Below, piece by piece: positions 8,673 to 16,859 of a stretch of 64,000 bases of DNA. The notes under the pieces were generated by a model. That model was not told the origin of the DNA. It saw only the letters and a list, made by a program, of their open reading frames with translations, and did not search any database. The translations under genes and the position numbers were made by a program. Position 1 is the stretch's first letter; every line of letters begins with the position of its first letter. Source of the DNA: Acanthopleuribacter pedis (GTDB lineage: Bacteria; Acidobacteriota; Holophagae; Acanthopleuribacterales; Acanthopleuribacteraceae); the NCBI RefSeq assembly GCF_017377855.1, contig NZ_JAFREP010000006.1, positions 186,001 through 250,000 on the forward strand. Reading direction: 5' to 3'.

Positions 8673-10382
8673 ATGAGCGTATTGGTAACCTTATTGCTGT
8701 GTCTTGGTTTGATCTCCGCGGCCCCGGCGCAGAACCTGGAAACGCTACAAGCGAAACCCCTGGTTGATCAAATCCGCGTCAAGGCCAAACCGGTCAAAAG
8801 CGGCAACAGCTTTAAAGTCCCTATGATTACCTGGGGCGGCGACGTGGCGACAATCCACGCCGATCAACAGAAGCTATTTAAAAAGAACAATTTAAACGCC
8901 GAGATCTTTGTCGAGAACAACTTCGCTAAGCAGGTGGAGGCCTGTTTGAAAGGGGAGACCCCTTACCTGCGCGGCACCATGGGCATGATCAATGCCGCCG
9001 CCGAGGTGTTCCAAAAGAACGGCGTTGATTTGGTGGTCGTTTACCAAATGACCTGGTCCAACGGCGGCGACGCCATGGTCGTCCGCAAAAATGTGCGCAA
9101 GCCGCAACGGCTCAAGGGCAAAACCGTCGCACTCCAGCTCTACGGTCCCCACATGGATTACGCCTTTAACATCCTCAAAACCGCCGGCGTCCCGCTCAGC
9201 AGTGTCACGTTCAAGTGGTTCAGCGAGTTAACCTTGCCGACCTTTGATACCGACGGCAAAATCATCGATCCCGTCAACGCCTTTTTGGAAGACGATTCCA
9301 TCGACGCCGCCATGGCGATTATTCCCGATGCGATGAACCTGACCTCTGGTGGTCGCGGCGGAACCGGTTCGGCCGGTTCGGTGAAAGGCGCCAAAATTAT
9401 GGTGTCCACCAAAACCGCCTCACGCGTCATTGCCGATGTCTACGCGGTTCGTGCCGATTACTTCAAAAACAACCGCGCCGAGGTTGAACGTTTTGTGAAT
9501 ACCTTGCTGCAAGCGCAAGAATCCCTGCAAACCCTGCTGCAAAACAAAGCCTCCCAGCAAGCGCGTTACCAACAGTTGATGAGCCGTTCGGCCGATTTGT
9601 TGATGGGCGCCCCCCAGGCCGTGCCCGATGTAGAGGGTTTGCTGGCCGATTGCGAATTTGTCGGTTTTCAAGGCAACGTCGCCTTCTTCACCGGTAAAGG
9701 CACCAGCCGTACCTTAGCCAAGTTGACCAGCGAGATTCAGTCCGCGTTCAAAGAAGTCGGGTTGATGAAGCAAAGCGTCAAAATTGAAGGCGCGGGCTGG
9801 CAGTACGACAAACTCTCCAAGGGTTTGAAATTCGTCAACGCCGCGCCCCAACCGAAAAAGAAATTCGATACCAAAAAGGTCGCGGCAAAAATCGAATCCC
9901 AGATTTCGGCGGAAGCCACCGAATGGGCCGAGGACGACACCTTATTTCAGGTGGAAATTAATTTTGCGCCCAACCAGAGCACCTTTAGCGAGGAACAATA
10001 TGCCTCGGATTTCAGCAAGGCCCTGGAGATCGCGCAGACCTACGGTGGTTCCTTAATTGTCGTAGAAGGTCACTCCGACCCGCTTGGTATTTTGCGGGCT
10101 CGTGAAAAAGGCAAAACCCCGGTGGAGGTGCGCCAAATGGAGCAAAAAGCCAAAAACCTGTCCTTGGAACGTTCCAAATCCGTGCGCCAGGCCTTCTTGA
10201 GCTTCGCCGCCCACAACAAGATGCAGGTCGACGAAAGCCAGTTTGTTTCCGTGGGTTTGGGTGTGGTTTCTCCGAAATTCAGCCCACCGCGAACCAAGGA
10301 AGAATGGGCCGCCAACCGCCGTGTGGTGTTCCGCATCAAGCAGGTGGAAGCCGAGTTGGATGAATTCGTTCCCCTGAAATAA
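8673..10382 (+). CDS. Periplasmic binding protein (NMT1/SsuA-like) fused to OmpA domain, copy 1
   Basis: A 569-residue protein with a Sec signal peptide (cleavage near SAAPAQ). Residues about 45-390 look like a type 2 periplasmic binding fold of the NMT1/SsuA kind (FKVPMITWGGDVATIHAD at the start, then MGMINAAAEVFQKNGVDLVV). Residues about 425-555 are an OmpA C-terminal, peptidoglycan-binding domain: INFAPNQSTF, VVEGHSDP, LSLERSKSVRQAFL and NRRVVFRI. The fusion would tether a ligand-binding domain to the cell wall. ATG 8673 follows GAAGGAGTCCAC and is preferred over ATG 8610. It is the first gene of an operon running to 19503; a paralogue sits at 11392 and a stand-alone binding protein at 14832. 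Confidence 0.88.
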   Translation: MSVLVTLLLCLGLISAAPAQNLETLQAKPLVDQIRVKAKPVKSGNSFKVPMITWGGDVATIHADQQKLFKKNNLNAEIFVENNFAKQVEACLKGETPYLRGTMGMINAAAEVFQKNGVDLVVVYQMTWSNGGDAMVVRKNVRKPQRLKGKTVALQLYGPHMDYAFNILKTAGVPLSSVTFKWFSELTLPTFDTDGKIIDPVNAFLEDDSIDAAMAIIPDAMNLTSGGRGGTGSAGSVKGAKIMVSTKTASRVIADVYAVRADYFKNNRAEVERFVNTLLQAQESLQTLLQNKASQQARYQQLMSRSADLLMGAPQAVPDVEGLLADCEFVGFQGNVAFFTGKGTSRTLAKLTSEIQSAFKEVGLMKQSVKIEGAGWQYDKLSKGLKFVNAAPQPKKKFDTKKVAAKIESQISAEATEWAEDDTLFQVEINFAPNQSTFSEEQYASDFSKALEIAQTYGGSLIVVEGHSDPLGILRAREKGKTPVEVRQMEQKAKNLSLERSKSVRQAFLSFAAHNKMQVDESQFVSVGLGVVSPKFSPPRTKEEWAANRRVVFRIKQVEAELDEFVPLK

Positions 10383-10388
10383 AAACGC

Positions 10389-10412
10389 GCGGCCGCCAAA
10401 CAAGCGGCCGCC
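10389..10412 (+). promoter_or_regulatory. Intercistronic hairpin
   Basis: Two copies of GCGGCCGCC separated by AAACAA. Since GCGGCCGC is self-complementary the copies can pair as an 8-bp GC-only stem. It lies 6 nt after the stop of the first binding-protein gene and before the VWA gene, without a T-run, so it is more likely an RNA-processing or attenuation element than a full terminator. Confidence 0.5.
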
Positions 10413-10470
10413 CCGGCAAAGGACGGCGCCGGTTCCCCTGTTCCGGTTGCCGTCCCCAAGGAATCTTAAA

Positions 10471-11253
10471 ATGAGCGACAGCAAGAGTGCGACCGCGGCC
10501 GTGCTGCTCCTGGCCGGTCTGCTGGTGATCGGTCCCCTGGTGGCGATATTTTTTCTGATGGGTGATATCAAAGTGGGACCGCGCATGCAGCAACAAAACG
10601 ATGAAGCGACGGCCAGACAACGCTTCAAAGAACAGCCGGTCATGGACATTCAAATTCCCAGTCAGGGCGGCCAGGTTTCCACCGCGCGCAACCTGCTGGT
10701 GATTTTCGACGGGTCCGGCAGTATGTTGGAAGAACCCGATGCTTCCTGTGGGGCAGACGGCCGCTTTGCCAACAAACACGAGGGTGCGATCTGGGCGGTT
10801 GAACAGTTCGTTGAGCAGGTGCCGGACGGCGTTAACCTGGGCTTGTACGTCTTTGATCAAGGCGGCGGCGGTCTAAGGATGGCTTTGGCACCCGACCGCG
10901 AGGGTTTTATGGCCCATGTTCGCGCGGTGAATCCGGGCGGCGGTACCCCGTTGGCCGAGGCGATCCGCATGAGCACCCGCACCTTGGTTGCACAGTACCA
11001 ACAACAACTGGGTTACGGTGAGTTTCGTTTGGTGGTGGTCACCGACGGTGAAGCGCAAGGTTTGGCCAAGGCCGCGGTGTACGCGGCGGGAATGGGCATG
11101 CCGATTTACACCATCGGGTTGTGCGTGGATCCCAATCACGTTTTGCGCGAGTTCTCGGTGAGCTACACCGCGGCCAATGATTTCGAGGCCTTGTCGGCCG
11201 GCTTGGCGGATTCCCTCGCCGAATTACCGGATTTCGACGACACCCAATTTTGA
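10471..11253 (+). CDS. Membrane-anchored von Willebrand factor A (VWA) protein
   Basis: A 260-residue protein with one N-terminal transmembrane helix (AVLLLAGLLVIGPLVAIFFL) and a periplasmic VWA domain from about residue 70. The metal-ion-dependent adhesion site is intact: FDGSGSM (DxSxS), GGGTPL supplying the Thr, and VVVTDGE supplying the later Asp. This is the fold of VWA proteins that bind or present partner proteins through a divalent cation. ATG 10471 is preceded by AAGGA 9 nt upstream. The gene lies between the two binding-protein/OmpA genes, so its partner is probably one of them or the downstream membrane proteins. It is shorter than typical MoxR-associated VWA proteins and has no MoxR gene nearby. 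Confidence 0.88.
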   Translation: MSDSKSATAAVLLLAGLLVIGPLVAIFFLMGDIKVGPRMQQQNDEATARQRFKEQPVMDIQIPSQGGQVSTARNLLVIFDGSGSMLEEPDASCGADGRFANKHEGAIWAVEQFVEQVPDGVNLGLYVFDQGGGGLRMALAPDREGFMAHVRAVNPGGGTPLAEAIRMSTRTLVAQYQQQLGYGEFRLVVVTDGEAQGLAKAAVYAAGMGMPIYTIGLCVDPNHVLREFSVSYTAANDFEALSAGLADSLAELPDFDDTQF

Positions 11254-11391
11254 TCTCCGACCCCGACCCCGGACGGGGCGTAACTCCTGCTTGAGGAATA
11301 CGGCAAGGGTAGTATGATAGGTGCAACGCGCCCCCCGTGTTTTACCTCATCAAATCGTTTCTTTTCTGTAAGTTTGAGAAAGGTTGGCTGC

Positions 11392-12927
11392 ATGAAAAAA
11401 TCGACCGTGGGTTTTATCATCATCCTCGTGTTGGGCGCGCTCGGCATTTTTGGGTGGAAGGCGATTGACACCATGTTGACCGAGCAGACCTCCACCAAGG
11501 TGAGCCGGTCCCTGAAGATCGGTGGCGACAACTACTTGGGTTACTGGTTCATCAACGCGCCCGAGATGCGCAAACAGGCGGTTCAAAAAGACTTTTCCGT
11601 CGAATTCAGCGACGACGGCGGCGCCTACGCCGAGCGTTTGAAGAAATTTGCCGCCGGTGAATACGACTGCATTGTGCTGCCGATTAACACCTATTTGGAA
11701 CAAGGCAAAAACCACGATTATCCCGGCGTGATCGTGGCCGCGGTCAGTGAGTCCAAGGGCGCCGACGGCATGGTGGTGCGCACGGATCGTTTTCAAGGCA
11801 ACCGTGTCAACGATCTCAACGACCCCAAACTCAGCATTGTTTACACCCCTGATTCGCCCAGTTCTTTTCTGCTCGATCTCACCATCGCCGATTTTGATTT
11901 GGACCGGCTCGCCGCCAGCGATGGTTGGCGCGCCGAGGCCGACGGTTCCAGTGCCGTTTTGGAGCGGGTGCGCAAAGGCGAGGGCGATGTGTTTGTGATG
12001 TGGGAACCGGACCTTTCCAAGGCCTTGGCGCTCGATAACGTCAGTTACCTGTGGGGCAGCGATAAGTTTTCCGGTTACATCATCGACGTGTTTGTGTTCC
12101 ATCGCGATCTCCTCAAACGAGACCGCGCTTTGGTCGAAGACTTTTTGGGGGTTTACTTCAACGTGCTCGACCATTACGCCGAGGACAAAACCACCATGGT
12201 GACCGAAATGGCCCGCGCCACCGGCCTTAAAAAAAACCAGGTCGAAGGATTGCTCAAAAAAGTGGATTGGTTTGACTTGGAACAAAACTGTACCAGCCAG
12301 TTCGGGATCGCGCTGAAACCCGGTGCCGCCGTGGAAGAAGGGGTGATCAACAGCATCATCGCCGCGACCGACGTGCTCAAACGCAACAAACGGCTGGAGA
12401 GCGATCCCTTGGAAGGCAACCCCTACCAAATTACCAACCGCGCCTTGTTGGAGAGCTTGGCGCGTCAGGCCGGCGATCACGGCGGCATGGAACAACGGGC
12501 CGCGACCAAGCGCAACTTTGAAAAACTCTCCTCGGCCGATTGGCGCGATTTGCGTGAGGTGGGCACCTTCCGTTTGGAACCCATTACCTTCCAAACCTGG
12601 AACAACCTGTTAACCAACGAGGGCAAAGCCCGGGTTGACCGCATTGCCACCACCTTGACCAACAATTATCAGGCCTACCGCATCATCATTCGCGGTCATA
12701 CCGGACCGGGCGGCGATGAAAAGGAAAACACCAAACTGTCGCGGCAACGCGCCGAGGTGGTCAAACAGTACTTGATCGCGGTTCACGGCATCAACGCCAA
12801 CCGTTTGCAAGCGGACGGGGTGGGTTCGTCCCAGCCTTTGCCCCGCAAGCAAGGCGAGTCCCAGCGCGCTTACGGGTACCGTTTGCCGCGGGTAGAATTT
12901 GTCGCGGTGGAGGGGAACCAACTTTGA
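11392..12927 (+). CDS. Binding-protein/OmpA fusion, copy 2, with altered OmpA residues
   Basis: A 511-residue paralogue of the 8673 product. An uncleaved N-terminal helix (TVGFIIILVLGALGIFGW) suggests membrane anchoring instead of free secretion. Residues about 40-370 form the NMT1/SsuA-like binding domain (LKIGGDNYLGYWFINAPEM, then GEYDCIVLPINTYLEQG). Residues about 395-505 form an OmpA-like domain with IIRGHTGPGG, KLSRQRAEVVKQYLI and YRLPRVEF. Compared with typical members, the Asp of GHTD is Gly and the NRRV motif is changed to LPRV, so peptidoglycan binding may be lost or altered. ATG 11392 is preceded by GAGAAAGG. The stop overlaps the TTG start of the next gene, indicating translational coupling. 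Confidence 0.86.
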   Translation: MKKSTVGFIIILVLGALGIFGWKAIDTMLTEQTSTKVSRSLKIGGDNYLGYWFINAPEMRKQAVQKDFSVEFSDDGGAYAERLKKFAAGEYDCIVLPINTYLEQGKNHDYPGVIVAAVSESKGADGMVVRTDRFQGNRVNDLNDPKLSIVYTPDSPSSFLLDLTIADFDLDRLAASDGWRAEADGSSAVLERVRKGEGDVFVMWEPDLSKALALDNVSYLWGSDKFSGYIIDVFVFHRDLLKRDRALVEDFLGVYFNVLDHYAEDKTTMVTEMARATGLKKNQVEGLLKKVDWFDLEQNCTSQFGIALKPGAAVEEGVINSIIAATDVLKRNKRLESDPLEGNPYQITNRALLESLARQAGDHGGMEQRAATKRNFEKLSSADWRDLREVGTFRLEPITFQTWNNLLTNEGKARVDRIATTLTNNYQAYRIIIRGHTGPGGDEKENTKLSRQRAEVVKQYLIAVHGINANRLQADGVGSSQPLPRKQGESQRAYGYRLPRVEFVAVEGNQL

Positions 12928-13841
12928 GCAGCAAACCGTCGGCCGGGGAGAAAGACACCCGTACCTCCGGCAAAATTGAACGCGCCGTGTTTTTAGACGC
13001 GGTCCAACATCCGACAACCCTGACCCCCGCGGCGGTGGCGGCGTTGTCGGTGATTTGGATGGGCGCGTTCGGCGTGTCGCCCAACCCGGTGAAAAGCGCG
13101 CTGGCGGGCGGTTTACTCTGTATTGGTTCCTGGGTATTCCACTATTTCGTGCGCGGTGAGAAACTGGCCGAAAAGTATGCACAGAAACAGATTGCCAAAC
13201 AGCAGGAAGCCGAACGCGTGTCCCGTGCGGCCTACGAACAAGCTTTTGTGGATATTGGCTTTAGCCAAGGCTTGCAAGCCGGGCGCGAATTGGAACGCGC
13301 CTACCGCCAATTGCTCGATTTTCTCCAGGCCCAAGCTGCCCGCGGCACCGTCGCCCGCTTCCACACCTTGGCCGACGACTGTTATCAGGAAGGCCGCCGT
13401 TTGTTGGATCAAGCCGTGGCCCTTAAACGTGCCTTACGCGCCGTTGATGCCAACGCCTTGACCCGTGAACAGGCGCTTTGGCGCAAACAGGCCGGCGGCA
13501 TGCGTCCCGACGACGCCGCCGCGCGCACCTTGCAAACGCGGATCGACAGCCATCAACGGCGCCTGGATCTCTACGCCCGTCGACAAACCGCCCTGCAGGA
13601 GTTGCTGACCGAATGCGACGTGCTCGAGGCCGCCTTGGAGTCGGCTTACCTGGAAGCGATTGACCTGGTGCGCGCCGATGTGGCCTTGCAGCCCTCCCAA
13701 TCGGCCGCCGCCAATTTGGAGCAAGCCGTGCGCGCCGCCCGCAGGGTCGAGGATCGATTGCGCGGCCTGGAACAAGGCCCGGATGAACGGGAAGACGACC
13801 TTTACCGCGAGGCCGGCGCCTCGCACCATTCGAACGCGTGA
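12924..13841 (+). CDS. Membrane protein with long cytosolic coiled coil
   Basis: A 305-residue protein starting at TTG 12924, which overlaps the previous TGA and is preceded by GGAGGGGAACC. Residues about 30-75 contain two hydrophobic helices (AAVAALSVIWMGAFGV; GGLLCIGSWVFHYFV) forming a hairpin in the membrane. The remaining ~230 residues are Ala/Gln/Arg/Leu-rich helix with heptad character (EKYAQKQIAKQQEAERVSRA and similar stretches). I recognise no catalytic motif. Immediately upstream of a PspA-like gene, it could be the membrane docking partner for PspA, much as PspB/PspC are in enterobacteria, but it is not a homologue of those that I can see. Confidence 0.78.
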   Translation: MSSKPSAGEKDTRTSGKIERAVFLDAVQHPTTLTPAAVAALSVIWMGAFGVSPNPVKSALAGGLLCIGSWVFHYFVRGEKLAEKYAQKQIAKQQEAERVSRAAYEQAFVDIGFSQGLQAGRELERAYRQLLDFLQAQAARGTVARFHTLADDCYQEGRRLLDQAVALKRALRAVDANALTREQALWRKQAGGMRPDDAAARTLQTRIDSHQRRLDLYARRQTALQELLTECDVLEAALESAYLEAIDLVRADVALQPSQSAAANLEQAVRAARRVEDRLRGLEQGPDEREDDLYREAGASHHSNA

Positions 13842-13927
13842 TTGTGTGATGAACCCATGTGCCCCTATTGATTGAATACGCCGATCTCGGCACCCCGCAA
13901 ACAAAGAAGCTTTAGGTGGAGGAAACC

Positions 13928-14746
13928 ATGTCCAATGAACAAGTAGGAATCGTTCGAGCGGTGTTCCGGTATTTCAAATACTGGAACTGGAAAAAAGCAC
14001 GCGGCATCATCGCGGCCGCCGACGAGCAGTTCACCGGCTCCGTCGACGGCATTAGCGCCGCTTTTGAGATGCACCAGGATAAGTTGGTGCGCCAATACCA
14101 GGAACTGCGCGACGCCATTTCCGAGGTTGAGGCTGTTTTGGAAGACAAACGCCATCGGCTCGAACAGTTGAACCAAGAGGAAGAGGACCTGCTGCAAAAA
14201 CGCGACGGTGCCCTGAATCTGGCCGAACAAGCCCAGGCCGCCGGCGACGAAAAAGGCTATGAAGCCCACGCCGGTGCCTTCGAGCGTTTCCAGGTGCGCA
14301 TTGAAGAGATCGAGCAAACCCAAGCGCGTTTGCAGGCGGAAGTTGGCGAAACCTCCGGCACCATGGATCGCTACATGTTGCGTTTGCAAGACATGCAATC
14401 CGAAATCCAAAAGCTGCCCCAACAAAAAGCCGAAGCCGTTGCCGAACACGTTTCCGCAAAGCGGATTATCGAACTCAACGACCGGTTGCAGGGTTTGGAG
14501 AACAGCATCGACCGCGGTCCGATTTCGGCCGTGATGGAAACCAACCGCAACCTGACCGCCAAGGCGAAGATTTCCGAAAAGCTGGCGGGCACCGATATTC
14601 GTGTGCAGGACAAGGCCTACGAAAATGCCGGTCGGGTTTCCACCGCCCGTTCCAAGATGGAATCCATGATGGCCGCGCGACGCGCGGAGAAAGAGGGACC
14701 GGCGGCGGAAAAAACCGGCGACGAACGCGAACGGCCCACCATCTAG
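13928..14746 (+). CDS. pspA: PspA/IM30 (Vipp1)-family protein
   Basis: A 272-residue, almost entirely helical protein beginning with an amphipathic segment (VRAVFRYFKYWNWKKARGII) and then the long PspA-type hairpin: QDKLVRQYQELRDAISEVEA, KRHRLEQLNQEEEDLLQKRD, AEQAQAAGDEKGYEAHA. PspA/IM30 proteins are bacterial ESCRT-III relatives that coat and stabilise the inner membrane under stress. The charged tail (RAEKEGPAAEKTGDERER) is like an extension seen in some IM30 proteins. ATG 13928 is preceded by GGAGGAAACC; ATG is preferred over the in-frame GTG 13916. The context (membrane coiled-coil partner upstream, ABC transporter and AAA+ ATPase downstream) suggests a dedicated membrane-remodelling system rather than the classic psp operon. 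Confidence 0.84.
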   Translation: MSNEQVGIVRAVFRYFKYWNWKKARGIIAAADEQFTGSVDGISAAFEMHQDKLVRQYQELRDAISEVEAVLEDKRHRLEQLNQEEEDLLQKRDGALNLAEQAQAAGDEKGYEAHAGAFERFQVRIEEIEQTQARLQAEVGETSGTMDRYMLRLQDMQSEIQKLPQQKAEAVAEHVSAKRIIELNDRLQGLENSIDRGPISAVMETNRNLTAKAKISEKLAGTDIRVQDKAYENAGRVSTARSKMESMMAARRAEKEGPAAEKTGDERERPTI

Positions 14747-14831
14747 ATTGGACGGCGTGCGCGGCCCCTTGCCATACCGCACCGCGCCTACCAAGGGCAT
14801 GAAACCCAGGAATCAAGATAAGGAGTTATTT

Positions 14832-15911
14832 ATGTCGCGTCTCAGTGCGAAAAGTTTACTGCGTTGTTTGATGATGGTGTGTTTGGTCCTGTTTGCGACC
14901 GCGACACCGGCCCTCGCCAAAACCAAATTTAAGGTTGCCTGGTCGATTTATGTGGGCTGGATGCCCTGGCCCTACGCGGAAGAAAGCGGCATTCTCAAAA
15001 AATGGGCCGACGCCCACAACATCGAAATCGAACTGGTCCAAATGGATTACGTTGCTTCCATCGAAGCCTACGTCGCCGGCCAGGTTGATGCCTGTGTCAT
15101 GACCAACATGGAAATGCTCAACATGCCCGCCGCTTCCGGGATCGACAGCACCGCCTTGATTATCGGCGATTACTCCAACGGCAACGACGCCCTGTTGGTG
15201 CGCGACGGCTTGACCGCCAAAACCATCAAAGGCCAAGAAATCAGCCTGGTTGAACTCACCGTGTCTCACTACTTGCTCAACCGCTTCCTGGAAAAAAACA
15301 ACATGAAGGAAAAGGATGTGCGGGTGATCAATACCTCCGACAGCGACATCGGCCCCATTTTTCTTTCCAATGACAGCCAAAAAGCCGTCGTGACCTGGAA
15401 CCCGATTGTGATGCAAATCGAGCAACATCCCGGCATCACCAAACTGTTTTCTTCCGCGGATGTTCCCGGTGAAATTATCGACTTGATGGCGGTGAACACC
15501 AAAACCCTGAAGAAGAACCCCGCCCTGGGTAAAGCCCTGGTGGGTGCCTGGTACGAGGTGATGAGTGTGATGTCGCGCCGCGGTGCCGACGCCGACAAAG
15601 CCCTGGGCACCATGGCCGCCCAAGCCGAAAGCTCTCTGGTTGAGTTCAAGAGTCAATTGAAAACCACCGCCATGTTTTACACCGCCGACGCCGCGGTACA
15701 GTACGCTTCCGGCCCTGAAATCAAAAAGAACATGGATTACGTGCGCCAGTTCTGCTTCCGCCACGGCTTGCTGGGTGAAGGTGCCGAAAGCGCCGATGTG
15801 GTTGGTATTCAGTACCCGGACGGCAGCGTTCAGGGTGACAAGCGCAACGTCAATTTCCGATTTGATGTGAGCTACATGAAGATGGCCGCCGAGGGCAAAC
15901 TGAAACGCTAG
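14832..15911 (+). CDS. ABC transporter substrate-binding protein, TIGR03427-like
   Basis: A 359-residue secreted protein with signal peptide ending at TPALAKTK. The mature start (FKVAWSIYVGWMPWPYAEES) and internal stretches (YVAGQVDACVMTNMEMLNMP, STALIIGDYSNGND, VNTSDSDIG, VVTWNPIVMQIEQ, GKALVGAWYEVMSVMS) match the family annotated as the periplasmic binding protein of urea-carboxylase regions (TIGR03427). No urea carboxylase or allophanate hydrolase gene lies nearby, so the ligand is open. The start is supported by AAGGAG 7 nt before the ATG. It is the stand-alone relative of the binding domains in the two OmpA fusions upstream. Its TAG stop codon is the first three bases of an R1 repeat. 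Confidence 0.87.
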   Translation: MSRLSAKSLLRCLMMVCLVLFATATPALAKTKFKVAWSIYVGWMPWPYAEESGILKKWADAHNIEIELVQMDYVASIEAYVAGQVDACVMTNMEMLNMPAASGIDSTALIIGDYSNGNDALLVRDGLTAKTIKGQEISLVELTVSHYLLNRFLEKNNMKEKDVRVINTSDSDIGPIFLSNDSQKAVVTWNPIVMQIEQHPGITKLFSSADVPGEIIDLMAVNTKTLKKNPALGKALVGAWYEVMSVMSRRGADADKALGTMAAQAESSLVEFKSQLKTTAMFYTADAAVQYASGPEIKKNMDYVRQFCFRHGLLGEGAESADVVGIQYPDGSVQGDKRNVNFRFDVSYMKMAAEGKLKR

Positions 15912-15973
15912 CCCGCATTTATCACAAGGATTTCGGCTTCGTAGCAGAATACTTTGTGAGGAAGGCGGGCTAG
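15909..15973. repeat. R1 palindromic element, short form
   Basis: The element runs from TAGCCCGCATTTATCACAAGG to ACTTTGTGAGGAAGGCGGGCTAG with the core GATTTCGGCTTCGTAGCAG. Its terminal TAG is the stop codon of the binding-protein gene. It separates that gene from the permease inside the operon, so it may reduce or process the transcript between them. Confidence 0.88.
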
Positions 15974-16042
15974 GCATTGACGGAAACCACGGGGCCGTGC
16001 AGCGGGGCCCCCGAACCCTGCCGATAAAAATGAGGTGGAACC

Positions 16043-16852
16043 GTGAAGTTCCTAAGTATGCATGCCAAATTCGGCCCGGTGACCACCGCGCTGTTGTCGG
16101 CGAGTTTGTTTGTGTTGTGCGTGGCGGCTTATTTCACCGCCTCCCACATCCGCCACCAAGAGAACCCCAAAGACAAGATCATGCCGACCATCGGCAAGAT
16201 GTGGAAAGGCGTGGAAAACACCGCCTTCAAAGAAGACCGCAAGGGCGAGTACCGGCTCTGGGTTGACACCTGGGCCAGTGCCAAGCGGCTGGGCTACAGC
16301 ACCTTGCTGCTGGTCCTGGCGGTGTTGCTCGGTTTGCACATGGGGTTGTATCCCTTTTTTGAAGCCGTGTTTTACCGCTTTATTTTGTTTTTTGACAAGG
16401 TGCCCGCGCTGGCGCTGCTGCCGATCTTGTTTATTATTTTCGGCTTGGGTGAGCTGTCCAAGGTGATGCTGATCCTGCTCGGCGTGTTTCCCACCATCGC
16501 GTTGGATACCTACTTACGCGCCAAGGCCGTGCCCCGCGAACAAATTATCAAAGGGCGGACGCTTGGCGCCGGCAGCGCCAAAATCACTTACGGGGTGGTG
16601 CTGCCCCAAATCATGCCGGACGTCCTCAACACCATTCGCCTCAACTTCAAGGCGATGGTTTTGTTTTTGATTGCCGGCGAATCGCTGGCGGCTACCGCCG
16701 GGCTCGGTTACCGCATTTTTGTGGTGCGGCGCTACATCGCCATGGAGATTATTATCCCCTACGTGCTGTGGATGAGTTTGTTGGCCTTTGTGGCTGACTT
16801 GCTGGTACGGCTTTGGATCAAAAAGCGTTACGCCTGGTATCAGGCGCACTGA
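16043..16852 (+). CDS. ABC transporter permease (BPD_transp_1)
   Basis: A 269-residue inner-membrane protein with six predicted hydrophobic segments and the cytosolic EAA-type loop (RTLGAGSAKITYGVVLPQIM) that contacts the ATPase. It belongs to the SsuC/TauC-like permease class. The start is GTG 16043, preceded by GAGGTGGAACC. It is 8 nt upstream of the ATPase gene and downstream of the binding protein, giving a complete importer-type ABC system. The loop between helices one and two (RQDENPKDKI-like region, then KGVENTAFKEDRKGEYRLWV) is longer than usual and lies in the periplasm by prediction. Confidence 0.88.
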   Translation: MKFLSMHAKFGPVTTALLSASLFVLCVAAYFTASHIRHQENPKDKIMPTIGKMWKGVENTAFKEDRKGEYRLWVDTWASAKRLGYSTLLLVLAVLLGLHMGLYPFFEAVFYRFILFFDKVPALALLPILFIIFGLGELSKVMLILLGVFPTIALDTYLRAKAVPREQIIKGRTLGAGSAKITYGVVLPQIMPDVLNTIRLNFKAMVLFLIAGESLAATAGLGYRIFVVRRYIAMEIIIPYVLWMSLLAFVADLLVRLWIKKRYAWYQAH

Positions 16853-16859
16853 GGACACC

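Noticed and set aside
11350-12594. 414-residue minus-strand frame opposite the second binding-protein/OmpA gene
   Set aside because: Antisense shadow; no ribosome-binding site or domain.
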